From: Syntrophaceae bacterium
Lineage (GTDB): Bacteria; Desulfobacterota; Syntrophia; Syntrophales; Smithellaceae
Reading direction: 5' to 3'
Length of the DNA: 34,458 nt
Assembly: GCA_016927935.1 (NCBI GenBank)
Contig: JAFGLS010000090.1
Location: 1 to 34,458, forward strand
A program made the translations under genes and the position numbers. Positions 7,869-16,409 of the stretch are shown here, piece by piece; within the stretch, counting starts at the first letter, position 1, and every line of letters begins with the position of its first letter. The notes under the pieces were generated by a model, which had not been told where the DNA came from, made no database searches, and saw only the letters and a program-made list of their open reading frames with translations.

Positions 7869-8615
7869 ATGAAAGACTTATTTTCAGTCAAAGGCAAAGT
7901 CATTATTTTGACGGGGGGAAGCGGTTTTCTTGGTTCTCAATTCAAACGGCATCTAACATCTTGCGGGGCAAAGGTTATAATATTCGACAACAGGGCGAAA
8001 AAACCGGTTGATATCACAAAACCCGTAGAAGTAAAAAAATCTGTAGAAGACACAATAAAAAAACACAAGCGCATCGACGGCATGGTCAATGTCGCCGCGA
8101 TTAACTCCGTTCCCGGCAGCAAAACATCAAGGGATTTATGGAAACCTTATGAAAAATTCCCCCTGGAACTATGGGAGGAGGAACTGGATGTTAACCTTAC
8201 CGCCGCCCATATTGTAACCCAGGCTGTTGCTCCTTTTATGATGAAACAAAAAAGTGGTTCCATCGTTTTTTTGGCGACAGATCTTGTAGTCATAGCTCCT
8301 AACAATTCCATTTATCAAAAAGGAAAATTCAAGGACATCGCCTACGTCACATCCAAAACCGGCTTGCTGGGATTGATGCGTTCATGGGCTTCATATCTGG
8401 GGAAATACAATGTCAGGGTTAACGCCGCTGTTCCCGGCGGTATGTATAACGACCAGCCGGCAGATTTTATAAAAAAGAACAGCGCGCTGAATATGCTGGG
8501 CAGAATGGCGAAAAAAGACGAATACAACGGTGTCATCCAATTTCTATTATCCGACGCGTCTTCTTACATTACAGCCGCGTCACTCATCATTGACGGCGGC
8601 AGGACAGCTTGGTAA
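7869..8615 (+). CDS. SDR-family oxidoreductase, PtmA-like
   Basis: Classical short-chain dehydrogenase of 248 residues. The cofactor motif is TGGSGFLG (15-22), the segment after beta-4 is VNVAA, and the active site pair is Y159/K163 in AYVTSK. The last residues (IIDGGRTAW) match the typical SDR end. The overall pattern resembles proteins annotated as flagellin modification protein A (PtmA) in Campylobacter, which act with an oxidoreductase partner in amino-sugar precursor formation. The next gene encodes a Gfo/Idh oxidoreductase and overlaps by 1 nt (TAATG), so the two probably work as a redox pair on one sugar intermediate. The RBS is AAGGA about 10 nt before the ATG. The substrate is unknown. 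Confidence 0.82.
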   Translation: MKDLFSVKGKVIILTGGSGFLGSQFKRHLTSCGAKVIIFDNRAKKPVDITKPVEVKKSVEDTIKKHKRIDGMVNVAAINSVPGSKTSRDLWKPYEKFPLELWEEELDVNLTAAHIVTQAVAPFMMKQKSGSIVFLATDLVVIAPNNSIYQKGKFKDIAYVTSKTGLLGLMRSWASYLGKYNVRVNAAVPGGMYNDQPADFIKKNSALNMLGRMAKKDEYNGVIQFLLSDASSYITAASLIIDGGRTAW

Positions 8616-9616
8616 TGAAATTTTTAATTTGCGGCATCGGTTCCATCGGACAGCGCCACTATAAAAATCTACAATCTCTTGGGCATGAACTTGCCTTGTT
8701 CAGAGAGGGAGGAGGGGCCAATACTCCTTTTATTGAGAAATTTTTGTCTGAAGAAAAATCAGCAGGTCGAGAGGTAAAAGCCTATTACAATTTTCAGACT
8801 GCGGTTGATGATTTTAAACCTGACGCGGTTTTCATAACAAATCCGAACAGTAAACATATAGAAACAGCATTGCTTGCGGCGAAATCGGGGCTCAACATGT
8901 TCGTTGAAAAACCTTTGTCTCATAACAGAAGGGGCATCAAGGAACTGAAAGCTCTTGCCGAAAAAAAGAATCTAAAAATCATGATCGGTTATAATCTCCG
9001 CTGGCACCCCCTCCTGATAAAAATGAAGATGATGATTGAGGATGGCGTGATAGGTCAGCCTATTTGCGCCAATATTGAGATGGGTGAAAATATAGAAGAC
9101 TGGCATCCGTGGGAGGATTACCGTCAGGCCTACGCCGCCTACAAAGATGGCGGTGGCGGAGCCGTATTATGCTTCAGTCATGATATCGATTATCTGTACT
9201 GGTTTTTCGGCATGCCGGATAAAATTCATGCGGTCGGAGGCAAGATAACCCCTCTCGGCGGCGATGCAGAGGATATGGTAAAAGCATTGCTCGAATATAA
9301 AAATAATTTTATTGTTTCCCTGCATCTTGATTACTGGCAAAGACCTCCCCGGAGATTTTTTGAAATCATCGGTATAAAAGGCAGGATAACATGGGACTAT
9401 TATGCAAAAAATCTAACGTTTGTTTCCAGAGACAATCAGATATCTTCTGTCGAACACTCTGTGCCGGATAACTTTGATAGAAACGATATGTTCATTGATG
9501 AAGCAAGAGATTTTATTGACGCACTTGAAAACAAGAAAGAAGTTGCCATTCCGCTTCAGGAAGGGATAAATGTTTTGGAGATTTCTCGTAAGATCAAAGA
9601 ATTGATAGGATTTTAA
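8615..9616 (+). CDS. Gfo/Idh/MocA-family sugar oxidoreductase
   Basis: NAD(P)-dependent dehydrogenase of 333 residues. It has an N-terminal Rossmann motif GIGSIGQRH (7-15), EKP at 98-100 and the catalytic-region pattern SHDIDYLYW (188-196) in the C-terminal alpha/beta domain, where H189 and D192 are the expected catalytic residues. The frame opens with a TTG at 8609, but the ATG at 8615 overlaps the SDR stop by 1 nt and begins exactly at the first beta strand, so I use it. It closes the compact five-gene block that begins with the NeuB-like gene. Family members oxidise or reduce a sugar carbon, sometimes on nucleotide sugars. The exact substrate cannot be read from the sequence. Confidence 0.85.
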   Translation: MKFLICGIGSIGQRHYKNLQSLGHELALFREGGGANTPFIEKFLSEEKSAGREVKAYYNFQTAVDDFKPDAVFITNPNSKHIETALLAAKSGLNMFVEKPLSHNRRGIKELKALAEKKNLKIMIGYNLRWHPLLIKMKMMIEDGVIGQPICANIEMGENIEDWHPWEDYRQAYAAYKDGGGGAVLCFSHDIDYLYWFFGMPDKIHAVGGKITPLGGDAEDMVKALLEYKNNFIVSLHLDYWQRPPRRFFEIIGIKGRITWDYYAKNLTFVSRDNQISSVEHSVPDNFDRNDMFIDEARDFIDALENKKEVAIPLQEGINVLEISRKIKELIGF

Positions 9617-9679
9617 ATTAAATATTGATTACTTATTGAAGTGTTTTTTATTTAAATTGTTTTCATATTCTGTATTTCG

Positions 9680-10657
9680 ATGTCGAAAAGAAAATGGGAA
9701 AAAATTAAAATGGGTGAACAATTTTTAAAAACGAATCTAGGAAATAATTTACATAAAGTCAAATTCGAGCAAAGACAAACATGTCCTTTGCATAAAAATA
9801 TCGAAAATAATAAATCAATAAAACTTATACCTTTTGCCTCCATTAACGACAAGCCAACTGGTCGTACCTTTAAAATTTTACGCTGTTCTAAATGTGGCGT
9901 AGGATTAACCGATCCCTTTCCCACAGAAGAAACTGTGAAGTGGCTCTATGAAGGACGAGAATCATTGTCCAACTTTGATCCCATCCATGGAACAATTATG
10001 GACGGTATTAAAGATTTTTTTGCTAGAAGAGACCTTCGAAAAGTTTATTCCAAGGCAGGTTATCCAAAAATTGCTTCTGTACTTGACTTTGGCACTGGGA
10101 ATGGCAGGTTTTCTATAGCTAGTTCAAAAGTTTTTCCGAAATGCAAGGTTGACGCGGTAGATTTTGATACATATCCCCCACCCTCTCTTGTCGGCATTAA
10201 AAGTATTACATATATACCATTAACTACTTTTCTTGAAACTTCCCAAAAATACGACTTTATTTTACTAAGACACGTACTTGAACATATACATGACCCTCTA
10301 AATTTTTTAAGCTCTCTGGCAAAACGTCTTACATCTAAAGGTATTCTTTATATTGAAGTGCCTAACATTGAATCTGCTAGTGTTCGCTATTTTAGCCAAA
10401 TAGCTAATGCACTCTCAGTGCCATATCATTTATTTAACTTTAATATACCGTCGCTACAAAATGTAATAAGTTTAGTAGGATTAAACTACAGCATAAAAAC
10501 AAAAGGTATGCCTTTTGCGGGTTGTGTTCTCGCAGCAGTATTGAAACAAGACCGTAAACCTATACATCAATTTTTTGGCATTCTGCTACATCCTGTTCAA
10601 ATGATTATGGATTTTATTTGGGGAAAGTTCATATTAGCAGCTATTTGTAAAAAATAA
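9680..10657 (+). CDS. Class I SAM-dependent methyltransferase with CxxC segment
   Basis: The 325-residue protein has an N-terminal part with C35 and a C69-x2-C72 pair (possible zinc ribbon). A Methyltransf_23-like SAM domain follows, with VLDFGTGNGRF at 134-144 and LRHVLEHIHDP at 196-206. The C-terminus (about 285-325) is hydrophobic and basic and might touch the membrane. Relatives in glycan loci methylate sugars or glycan ends, and the target is unknown here. The start is uncertain: the ATG at 9680 has no RBS, and an in-frame ATG at 9710 follows an A/G-rich stretch. The gene is visibly more AT-rich than the preceding block and is separated from it by 63 bp, which marks a change of segment. 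Confidence 0.75.
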   Translation: MSKRKWEKIKMGEQFLKTNLGNNLHKVKFEQRQTCPLHKNIENNKSIKLIPFASINDKPTGRTFKILRCSKCGVGLTDPFPTEETVKWLYEGRESLSNFDPIHGTIMDGIKDFFARRDLRKVYSKAGYPKIASVLDFGTGNGRFSIASSKVFPKCKVDAVDFDTYPPPSLVGIKSITYIPLTTFLETSQKYDFILLRHVLEHIHDPLNFLSSLAKRLTSKGILYIEVPNIESASVRYFSQIANALSVPYHLFNFNIPSLQNVISLVGLNYSIKTKGMPFAGCVLAAVLKQDRKPIHQFFGILLHPVQMIMDFIWGKFILAAICKK

Positions 10658-10669
10658 AGAAGTTTAATT

Positions 10670-11812
10670 ATGATAAATTACAAAAAAGAAATTACACTGT
10701 ATTTAAACAAAATAAATGAAGGAAGAAAGCATAGCATTGATAAAGTCATTGAAAAAATAAAAAAAACAAAAAAATGCTGTGTTTTCGGTATCGGAATGAT
10801 ATCATATCCAATAATATCTGCTGTAAAAAATTATACAGACATAAAAATTGATTTCCTATCTGATAATGACAAATCGAAATGGGGAAATATCTATCACGAT
10901 AACTTGCAATGTATTCCGCCAAGCGAACTTGAAAAATACGGTGAAGACATTGCTATTCTGATTGCAACGCGGCATTATAAAGAAATATATAAACAACTAA
11001 AAGACAGAGGCCTTAATAAAATATTTGTAATTACTGAATATAGATTATTAAACAATGAATATTTCAAAAAAGAAAGTGTTATCGGAACAATAAAAAAGAA
11101 CACCTTAAGGCTCATTGATATACTGGAAGATGAAAAATCAAAAGAAATTCTATTTACGCTCATTAAAAATTGGTTTGACTTTGATATTCATGGTGTTGGA
11201 TATGAAAATATCTTTACCAAGGATCAATACTATCCCCCTGATATTATAAAGTTGCACGAGAATGAATCTTTTGTAGATGTCGGTGCATACAATGGAGACA
11301 CTTTATTGGAATTTATAAATAGAAGCAACAAAGAATTTGGTTCAATCTTTGCTTTTGAATTAGATGAACAGAACTTTAAAAAAATGGAAATAACTGTTAA
11401 TGCATTGGACGCAGCTATTAAGAAAAAAATTAGTTTATATAATTTGGGACTATTGGATGAAGAAAAATATGTCAGCTACACGGCTGGTGGTTCCGGAAGT
11501 GAAAGTACATGCATTAATGTCATCGGCACTGCAACCAGCAAAGGCAAAACAGTGCGATTATCAGACACCCTAAAAAATAATAAAATAACATATATTAAAA
11601 TGGATATTGAGGGTTCCGAATTACAGGCATTACACGGAGCTGAAGAAATAATCAAAAAACAAAAACCCAAACTGGCTATCTGCGTTTATCATAAACCTGA
11701 TCATTTATGGGAGATACCTTTTTATTTAAAGAAAGTCGTCCCAGAATATAAAATATTTTTAAGGCATCATAATCCCTTGGAATACGAAACTGTATGCTAT
11801 GCGGTAATATGA
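10670..11812 (+). CDS. FkbM-family methyltransferase with N-terminal Rossmann-like domain
   Basis: Two domains in 380 residues. Residues about 30-125 form a nucleotide-binding-like fold (CCVFGIGMISYPI, then FLSDND and IAILIATR), like the small domain often attached to glycan-modifying enzymes. Residues about 195-380 are an FkbM methyltransferase with SAM motif VDVGAYNGDT (202-211) and IKMDIEGSE (309-317). FkbM proteins O-methylate sugars or related hydroxyl groups. The gene follows the previous methyltransferase by 12 nt and shares its AT-rich composition. The two could be successive methylations of one glycan residue, which is inference. Confidence 0.8.
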   Translation: MINYKKEITLYLNKINEGRKHSIDKVIEKIKKTKKCCVFGIGMISYPIISAVKNYTDIKIDFLSDNDKSKWGNIYHDNLQCIPPSELEKYGEDIAILIATRHYKEIYKQLKDRGLNKIFVITEYRLLNNEYFKKESVIGTIKKNTLRLIDILEDEKSKEILFTLIKNWFDFDIHGVGYENIFTKDQYYPPDIIKLHENESFVDVGAYNGDTLLEFINRSNKEFGSIFAFELDEQNFKKMEITVNALDAAIKKKISLYNLGLLDEEKYVSYTAGGSGSESTCINVIGTATSKGKTVRLSDTLKNNKITYIKMDIEGSELQALHGAEEIIKKQKPKLAICVYHKPDHLWEIPFYLKKVVPEYKIFLRHHNPLEYETVCYAVI

Positions 11813-11843
11813 CTATAAATGATAACTTGAAACATAAACTAAT

Positions 11844-12896
11844 ATGACTACAGAAAAAGAAATTGAAAAGCAAAAAAGGGCAAAACTGAAAAAGGAAAAG
11901 CCTGCGGTTTTCGAAAAAATCATCAAAATCGAGGAACGGTTCAGGCAAGGTATTCCCACTCCGATTATCGATATCGCTTACAGTTATGCCTGCAATCTTA
12001 AATGCAGGCATTGTACAGCATCCCGGTTTAAAAAAGAGGGGCGGAAACTTACACCGCATGATTTACTTAACATAAGTAATCAGGCACATGAACTCGGTTT
12101 CTGCCAGTTTTGTCTTTCCGGAGGTGAACCTCTGATTTTCAAGGATCTTGACGACGTCATTCTGGCCTTACAGCCGGATAAGTTTCATTTAACAATGAGC
12201 ACCAACGGTCATTTTATGACATTCGAAAAAGCCAGGCACCTAAAAAAACTGGGACTTGACAAAGTAAAAATAAGCCTCGATGACTTTGATGAAAATATTC
12301 ACGATACCAATCGTAACAGCAAAGGATCTTATCGGAAAGCCATTGATGCTATGATGAATGCCAGAGAAGCGGGATTGAGTGTGGTAATTCAGACCCTTGT
12401 CACTCATCAAAATTGCCAGACAGGCCGTTTGTTTCAAATGGCTGAATTTGCCACGCAAAATGGATTTACCATTGATGTTCTGATAGCCCGATGCACTGGA
12501 GAATGGGAGGGAAAACACGAAGTATTAATTAATGAAGAAGATGCAGAATTTCTGCATAGGACACATGATAAATATCCAGTTTTACATCGAGATACTTTTC
12601 CATCTTACGGTATGGATAAAGGATGCGGTGCAGTTACCGCGTGTTTGCATATTACCCACTACGGAGATGTTCTACCGTGCGTTTATATTCATATTGGAAT
12701 CGGTAATATTTTCGAGGAAAGCCTTAAAACGATCATGGATAGAGGAATGAGTATTAAACACTTCAAAAACTACAACCCCAAATGCTTATCCGGAGAAGAT
12801 AAAGATTTCATCGAAAACTATATGACCAGATTTTACGGCAAAAAGCTACCTGTTCCCTACGCAGAAATTTTTAACAAGGATGATTTCTGCGATTAA
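11844..12896 (+). CDS. Radical SAM protein with SPASM/twitch-like C-terminal cysteines
   Basis: The 350-residue protein carries the radical SAM cluster motif C50-x3-C54-x2-C57 in ACNLKCRHC, followed by GGEP at 93-96 (SAM binding). Further cysteines at 261, 267, 279 and 314 lie where SPASM or twitch domains bind auxiliary iron-sulfur clusters. The first 35 residues are strongly charged. Such enzymes do difficult C-H chemistry on peptides or small molecules, including deoxysugar dehydration and epimerisation. In a glycan locus a sugar-modifying role is plausible, but peptide modification cannot be excluded, although I see no small precursor-peptide gene beside it. The RBS is weak. It is 31 nt after the FkbM gene and 29 nt before the GT2 gene. 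Confidence 0.8.
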   Translation: MTTEKEIEKQKRAKLKKEKPAVFEKIIKIEERFRQGIPTPIIDIAYSYACNLKCRHCTASRFKKEGRKLTPHDLLNISNQAHELGFCQFCLSGGEPLIFKDLDDVILALQPDKFHLTMSTNGHFMTFEKARHLKKLGLDKVKISLDDFDENIHDTNRNSKGSYRKAIDAMMNAREAGLSVVIQTLVTHQNCQTGRLFQMAEFATQNGFTIDVLIARCTGEWEGKHEVLINEEDAEFLHRTHDKYPVLHRDTFPSYGMDKGCGAVTACLHITHYGDVLPCVYIHIGIGNIFEESLKTIMDRGMSIKHFKNYNPKCLSGEDKDFIENYMTRFYGKKLPVPYAEIFNKDDFCD

Positions 12897-12925
12897 ATTA
12901 ATCTCTTTCATAAGGACAGCAAAAA

Positions 12926-13858
12926 ATGAAAAAGCTTATCAGTATTGTTACCCCCTGTTTCAATGAAGAGGAAAACGTCAGGGAAGTTTATCAGCAGGTA
13001 AAGGATGTCTTTGCGCAAATTCCTGACTACCGCTATGAACACATCTTTATTGACAATTCCTCGACTGATAATACTGTTCCCATACTAAGAGAAATAGCCA
13101 GAAATGATTTTAATATCAAAGTAATTATTAACTCTCGAAATTTTGGTGTTATGAATGGTTATTATGCATTACTACAATCCAAGGGTGATGCTGTTATTCA
13201 AGTAGTAGCGGATCTTCAAGACCCACCACCCATGATAAAAGACTTAATAAAAAAATGGGAGGATGGTTATAAAATCGTTCTAGCAGTCAAGAATAAAAGT
13301 GAAGAATCTCCGACTATGTTCTCTATTAGAAAATTATATTACAAAATTTACAACAAAGTTTCAAATATTCAAATAATTACAAACTTTTGTGGATTTGGTC
13401 TTTATGATAAAAAAATAATTGATATATTAAGAAAGATAGATGATCCATATCCTGATTTAAGAAGTCTGATTGGAGAAATAGGCTTTGAAAAGTTCATTCT
13501 TAATTATAAACAAAAAATAAGGCAAAAAGGTCAAACAAAAAATAATTTCTATAATCTATACGATCAGGCTATGCTAGGAATCACCAGAGATTCCATTATT
13601 CCTTTGCGACTCGCCAGTTTCCTTGGATTTTCTGTAGCGGTTGTAAATTTAATGGTGGCAATGGGTTATTTTATTTACAAATTGTTCTTTTGGCAGAATT
13701 TTCAAATGGGCATTGCTCCTCTGGTTATTGGAATATTTTTCTTCGGCGGAGTACAGCTATTTTTTCTTGGAGTTATTGGTGAATACATTGGCGCGATTTT
13801 CACGCAGGTAAAGAAAAGACCACTGGTTATTGAAAAGGAGAGAATTAATTTTGATTAG
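12926..13858 (+). CDS. GtrB-like polyprenyl-phosphate sugar synthase (GT2)
   Basis: Membrane-anchored family 2 glycosyltransferase of 310 residues. The GT-A domain begins SIVTPCFNEEENV, has FIDNSSTDNT (41-50) and the metal-binding DLQD (96-99). Two C-terminal membrane helices (about 229-252 and 262-288) follow. This is the layout of GtrB/ArnC/DPM1-like enzymes, which transfer a sugar from UDP-, GDP- or another nucleotide to undecaprenyl phosphate on the inner face of the membrane. The next gene encodes a GtrA-type protein and the one after a large polytopic membrane protein, giving a gtrB-gtrA-gtrX-like order. The RBS AAGGAC is well placed. The sugar cannot be told from sequence. Confidence 0.87.
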   Translation: MKKLISIVTPCFNEEENVREVYQQVKDVFAQIPDYRYEHIFIDNSSTDNTVPILREIARNDFNIKVIINSRNFGVMNGYYALLQSKGDAVIQVVADLQDPPPMIKDLIKKWEDGYKIVLAVKNKSEESPTMFSIRKLYYKIYNKVSNIQIITNFCGFGLYDKKIIDILRKIDDPYPDLRSLIGEIGFEKFILNYKQKIRQKGQTKNNFYNLYDQAMLGITRDSIIPLRLASFLGFSVAVVNLMVAMGYFIYKLFFWQNFQMGIAPLVIGIFFFGGVQLFFLGVIGEYIGAIFTQVKKRPLVIEKERINFD

Positions 13859-13870
13859 TTATAATGGTGT

Positions 13871-14311
13871 TTGCCGTTGAAAATATCATGGAAACAAGTG
13901 TGGTCGGAACATCAGATAAAAATACGTTTCTTATTTGTCGGTGTATTGAACACACTCTTTGCATATCTTTTATATATAAGCTTTGATCACCTTTTTACAT
14001 TCATTTTTCAAAAACGTTATATAGCTTACATGATGGCTGCCGTTCTATCCAACATTATTGCAACAATTATTGGATTTCTCTTTCACAAACACATCACCTT
14101 CAAATCAACCGTCAGAGGAATAGGGATTATTGCCGAATTTATAAAATTTTATTCTACATACGTAGTAATTTATATTTTCGGTTTTGTGTTGCTTCCTTTT
14201 TTTGTCGAGGTTCTCAAAATAGACCCGAAAATTGCCGGTGCGCTTTTAATTCCTATTGTGGCTATTGTCAGTTATTTCGGGCATTCGAGATTTTCATTCG
14301 TAAAACAATAA
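13871..14311 (+). CDS. GtrA-family membrane protein (putative lipid-linked sugar flippase)
   Basis: A 146-residue polytopic protein with four predicted helices and the GtrA signature: FLFVGVLNTLFAYLLY at the first helix, later FLFHKHITF at the end of helix two, and SYFGHSRFSF near the C-terminus. GtrA proteins are thought to move polyprenyl-phosphate-linked sugars across the inner membrane. No ATG is available in frame before the first helix. TTG at 13871 or 13877 must serve as start, and 13877 (six nt later) is also possible. It follows the GtrB-like gene by 12 nt, its standard partner. Confidence 0.85.
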   Translation: MPLKISWKQVWSEHQIKIRFLFVGVLNTLFAYLLYISFDHLFTFIFQKRYIAYMMAAVLSNIIATIIGFLFHKHITFKSTVRGIGIIAEFIKFYSTYVVIYIFGFVLLPFFVEVLKIDPKIAGALLIPIVAIVSYFGHSRFSFVKQ

Positions 14312-14344
14312 ACTGCAACACAGAACCATCTATTCAAAATTATA

Positions 14345-16390
14345 ATGAATAACATATTGGAAGATAAACAAGCTGCTATAGAAATAAAAAGAGATTGTAT
14401 AAATTTAGTTCTTTCTATATCCTTTACAATAATTTCATATATATTCCTCGCCAATCTTATTTCGACATTTTACAAACCCGATGTATCGTTAATTCTAGAA
14501 AACAATATGAGACTTCTCGTTCCAGGCGTAATCAATAGATGTAAACCGGAGCCTTTAGAAAAAACTTTATTTATTGCCGGAATTTTTTTTATGCCGGTAT
14601 TTCTATTTATATACTATTCTATTTTTAAAAAGATTTTAAATAACAAACAAGAAAGGTTAATTAGCTATATATGGATGTTTACATGTTTGTATATGATAAC
14701 AATTTTACCTTTATTTATTTATAAAGTTCTCAATGCTCCAAGTATCTATGTTCCTCCATATTCAAATTTGCAATTATATATTCTAAACTCAATCCTGGAT
14801 AAAAATATATCATTTACTATATTTATTATATTCATAGTTATCATATATATTTTTCTCAGAATTGATTACTCGCCAAAGAAGAATCTCATTAAAATCACAA
14901 CAATATTAGCTGATATTTTCTGCATATTATTAACAGTTTACATGGGTATTATATATGTATGTTCTATAGACACAAGATCTTTATTATCTGTTCATTTTGA
15001 ATCAGTATTTTATTCCATAGTCCAATTATTTAAAGGTGTACCCTTAGGGGTAGATGGCTTTACTAATTCTTATGGTCTATATCCATATTTCCTGAACGTC
15101 ATCTTCAAAATAACAGGTTTAAGCGTATTAAAATGCAGTATTGTTTTTTGCACTCTTATAACTTTGTCTTACTTGATAATTTTATTTTTTCTTAAAAACA
15201 CGGTTAATAATAAGTTCCCGGTTTTTTTAGGATTTATTAGTGTAGTTTACCTGCCAACTTTATCTCCGCTTTTATTTGGGGTAGGGTTACAAAACCCTGT
15301 AGACCCGTATTATCAATATTTGCCGTTAAGATATTTATTCCCATGCTTATTACTTTTAGTAAGTTCCTCATATATAAAAAATAAAAAAAATTATTATTTT
15401 CTTTCCTCAATTATATGTTCCCTCTCTATCTTATGGAACTTTGACACAGGTCTAATAATTACAATATCGTGGCTATTGCTTAATTTCTATTCTGAATTTA
15501 AAAATAAAGGTGCAAAAACCATTCTTAAAAATATCCTCCGGCACATTATAAAAATATCTGCCGTGATGATGGTAACAATCCTAATATTTTGTCTCTATGT
15601 TTTCATTTGTTATGGAAGGATAATGGATCTAAGTTTATTGTATCAAACATTTATTATTTTTTCGGAATTTGGTTTTGGTATGCTGCCCATGCCTTTAATA
15701 CACCCATGGAATATACTGGTTTTAACCTACATAATAGGCATAGGAATAAGCATAAGAGCACTTATCAAAAAAGATATAACACCCTGGACAAAAAATGTAT
15801 TCTTAACAACAATAATGGGGGCAGGAATGCTTCTATATTACCAGGGAAGAAGTCATGATTTTACATTTTTTATGCCGAGTTTTTACTTCTTTATTCTACT
15901 AACATTGTTTCTTGATAAAATTCTTTCTTTTTTAAAGAATAACAAAAATTTATTGTTAAGCTTTTTATCTGTCCTGATTGCATCAGCTTTGTCTCTATCT
16001 GTAATATTTATGTCCATCAATATAAAAAATGAGTTCTCTCTTTTAAAAGATTCTATTAAAAATGTTCAGACTGACACTCAAGAGAAAAAAAGAATAGAAA
16101 TAAATTGTGATTTCATTAGAAAACATTCAAGCCCTTCGGAAAATATAATTATATTATCAGGATGGAGCGGCATTTACTTTTCTAAAATACCAAATATTTC
16201 AGCTTTTAATCCGGATATTACTGAATTATATTTAAACTCTGATTATGCCAGACTTGCTAAAATTATAGCAGAGTCTGATCTAAAAGTATTTGCAGAGAAC
16301 TTTGCTGCATTAAGAAGAGTGGAAGGTATCTTGAAAACTCTGACAATAATAGATGATAATGGTTACATGGTTTTGTTGAAAAAAAACTAA
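14345..16390 (+). CDS. Large polytopic membrane protein, putative GT-C glycosyltransferase
   Basis: I do not recognise a named family. The 681 residues contain about 12-14 hydrophobic helices separated by short loops. An early extracytoplasmic-looking loop (about 45-75) is rich in Pro, Glu and Arg, a GVDGFTNSYGLYPY loop follows near 235, and a soluble C-terminal stretch of about 115 residues comes after the last helix. This size and topology match GT-C enzymes that use polyprenyl-phosphate sugars on the periplasmic side. Placed directly after GtrB- and GtrA-like genes, it is a good candidate for the acceptor-specific transferase (GtrX role), though this is inferred from context. The gene is very AT-rich. 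The start at the ATG at 14345 is 33 nt after gtrA. Confidence 0.6.
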   Translation: MNNILEDKQAAIEIKRDCINLVLSISFTIISYIFLANLISTFYKPDVSLILENNMRLLVPGVINRCKPEPLEKTLFIAGIFFMPVFLFIYYSIFKKILNNKQERLISYIWMFTCLYMITILPLFIYKVLNAPSIYVPPYSNLQLYILNSILDKNISFTIFIIFIVIIYIFLRIDYSPKKNLIKITTILADIFCILLTVYMGIIYVCSIDTRSLLSVHFESVFYSIVQLFKGVPLGVDGFTNSYGLYPYFLNVIFKITGLSVLKCSIVFCTLITLSYLIILFFLKNTVNNKFPVFLGFISVVYLPTLSPLLFGVGLQNPVDPYYQYLPLRYLFPCLLLLVSSSYIKNKKNYYFLSSIICSLSILWNFDTGLIITISWLLLNFYSEFKNKGAKTILKNILRHIIKISAVMMVTILIFCLYVFICYGRIMDLSLLYQTFIIFSEFGFGMLPMPLIHPWNILVLTYIIGIGISIRALIKKDITPWTKNVFLTTIMGAGMLLYYQGRSHDFTFFMPSFYFFILLTLFLDKILSFLKNNKNLLLSFLSVLIASALSLSVIFMSINIKNEFSLLKDSIKNVQTDTQEKKRIEINCDFIRKHSSPSENIIILSGWSGIYFSKIPNISAFNPDITELYLNSDYARLAKIIAESDLKVFAENFAALRRVEGILKTLTIIDDNGYMVLLKKN

Positions 16391-16409
16391 AAAGATAAAA
16401 TAATTGTTT

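Noticed and set aside
8609-8615. TTG start for the Gfo/Idh gene
   Set aside because: The ATG at 8615 overlaps the preceding stop and begins directly at the Rossmann strand.
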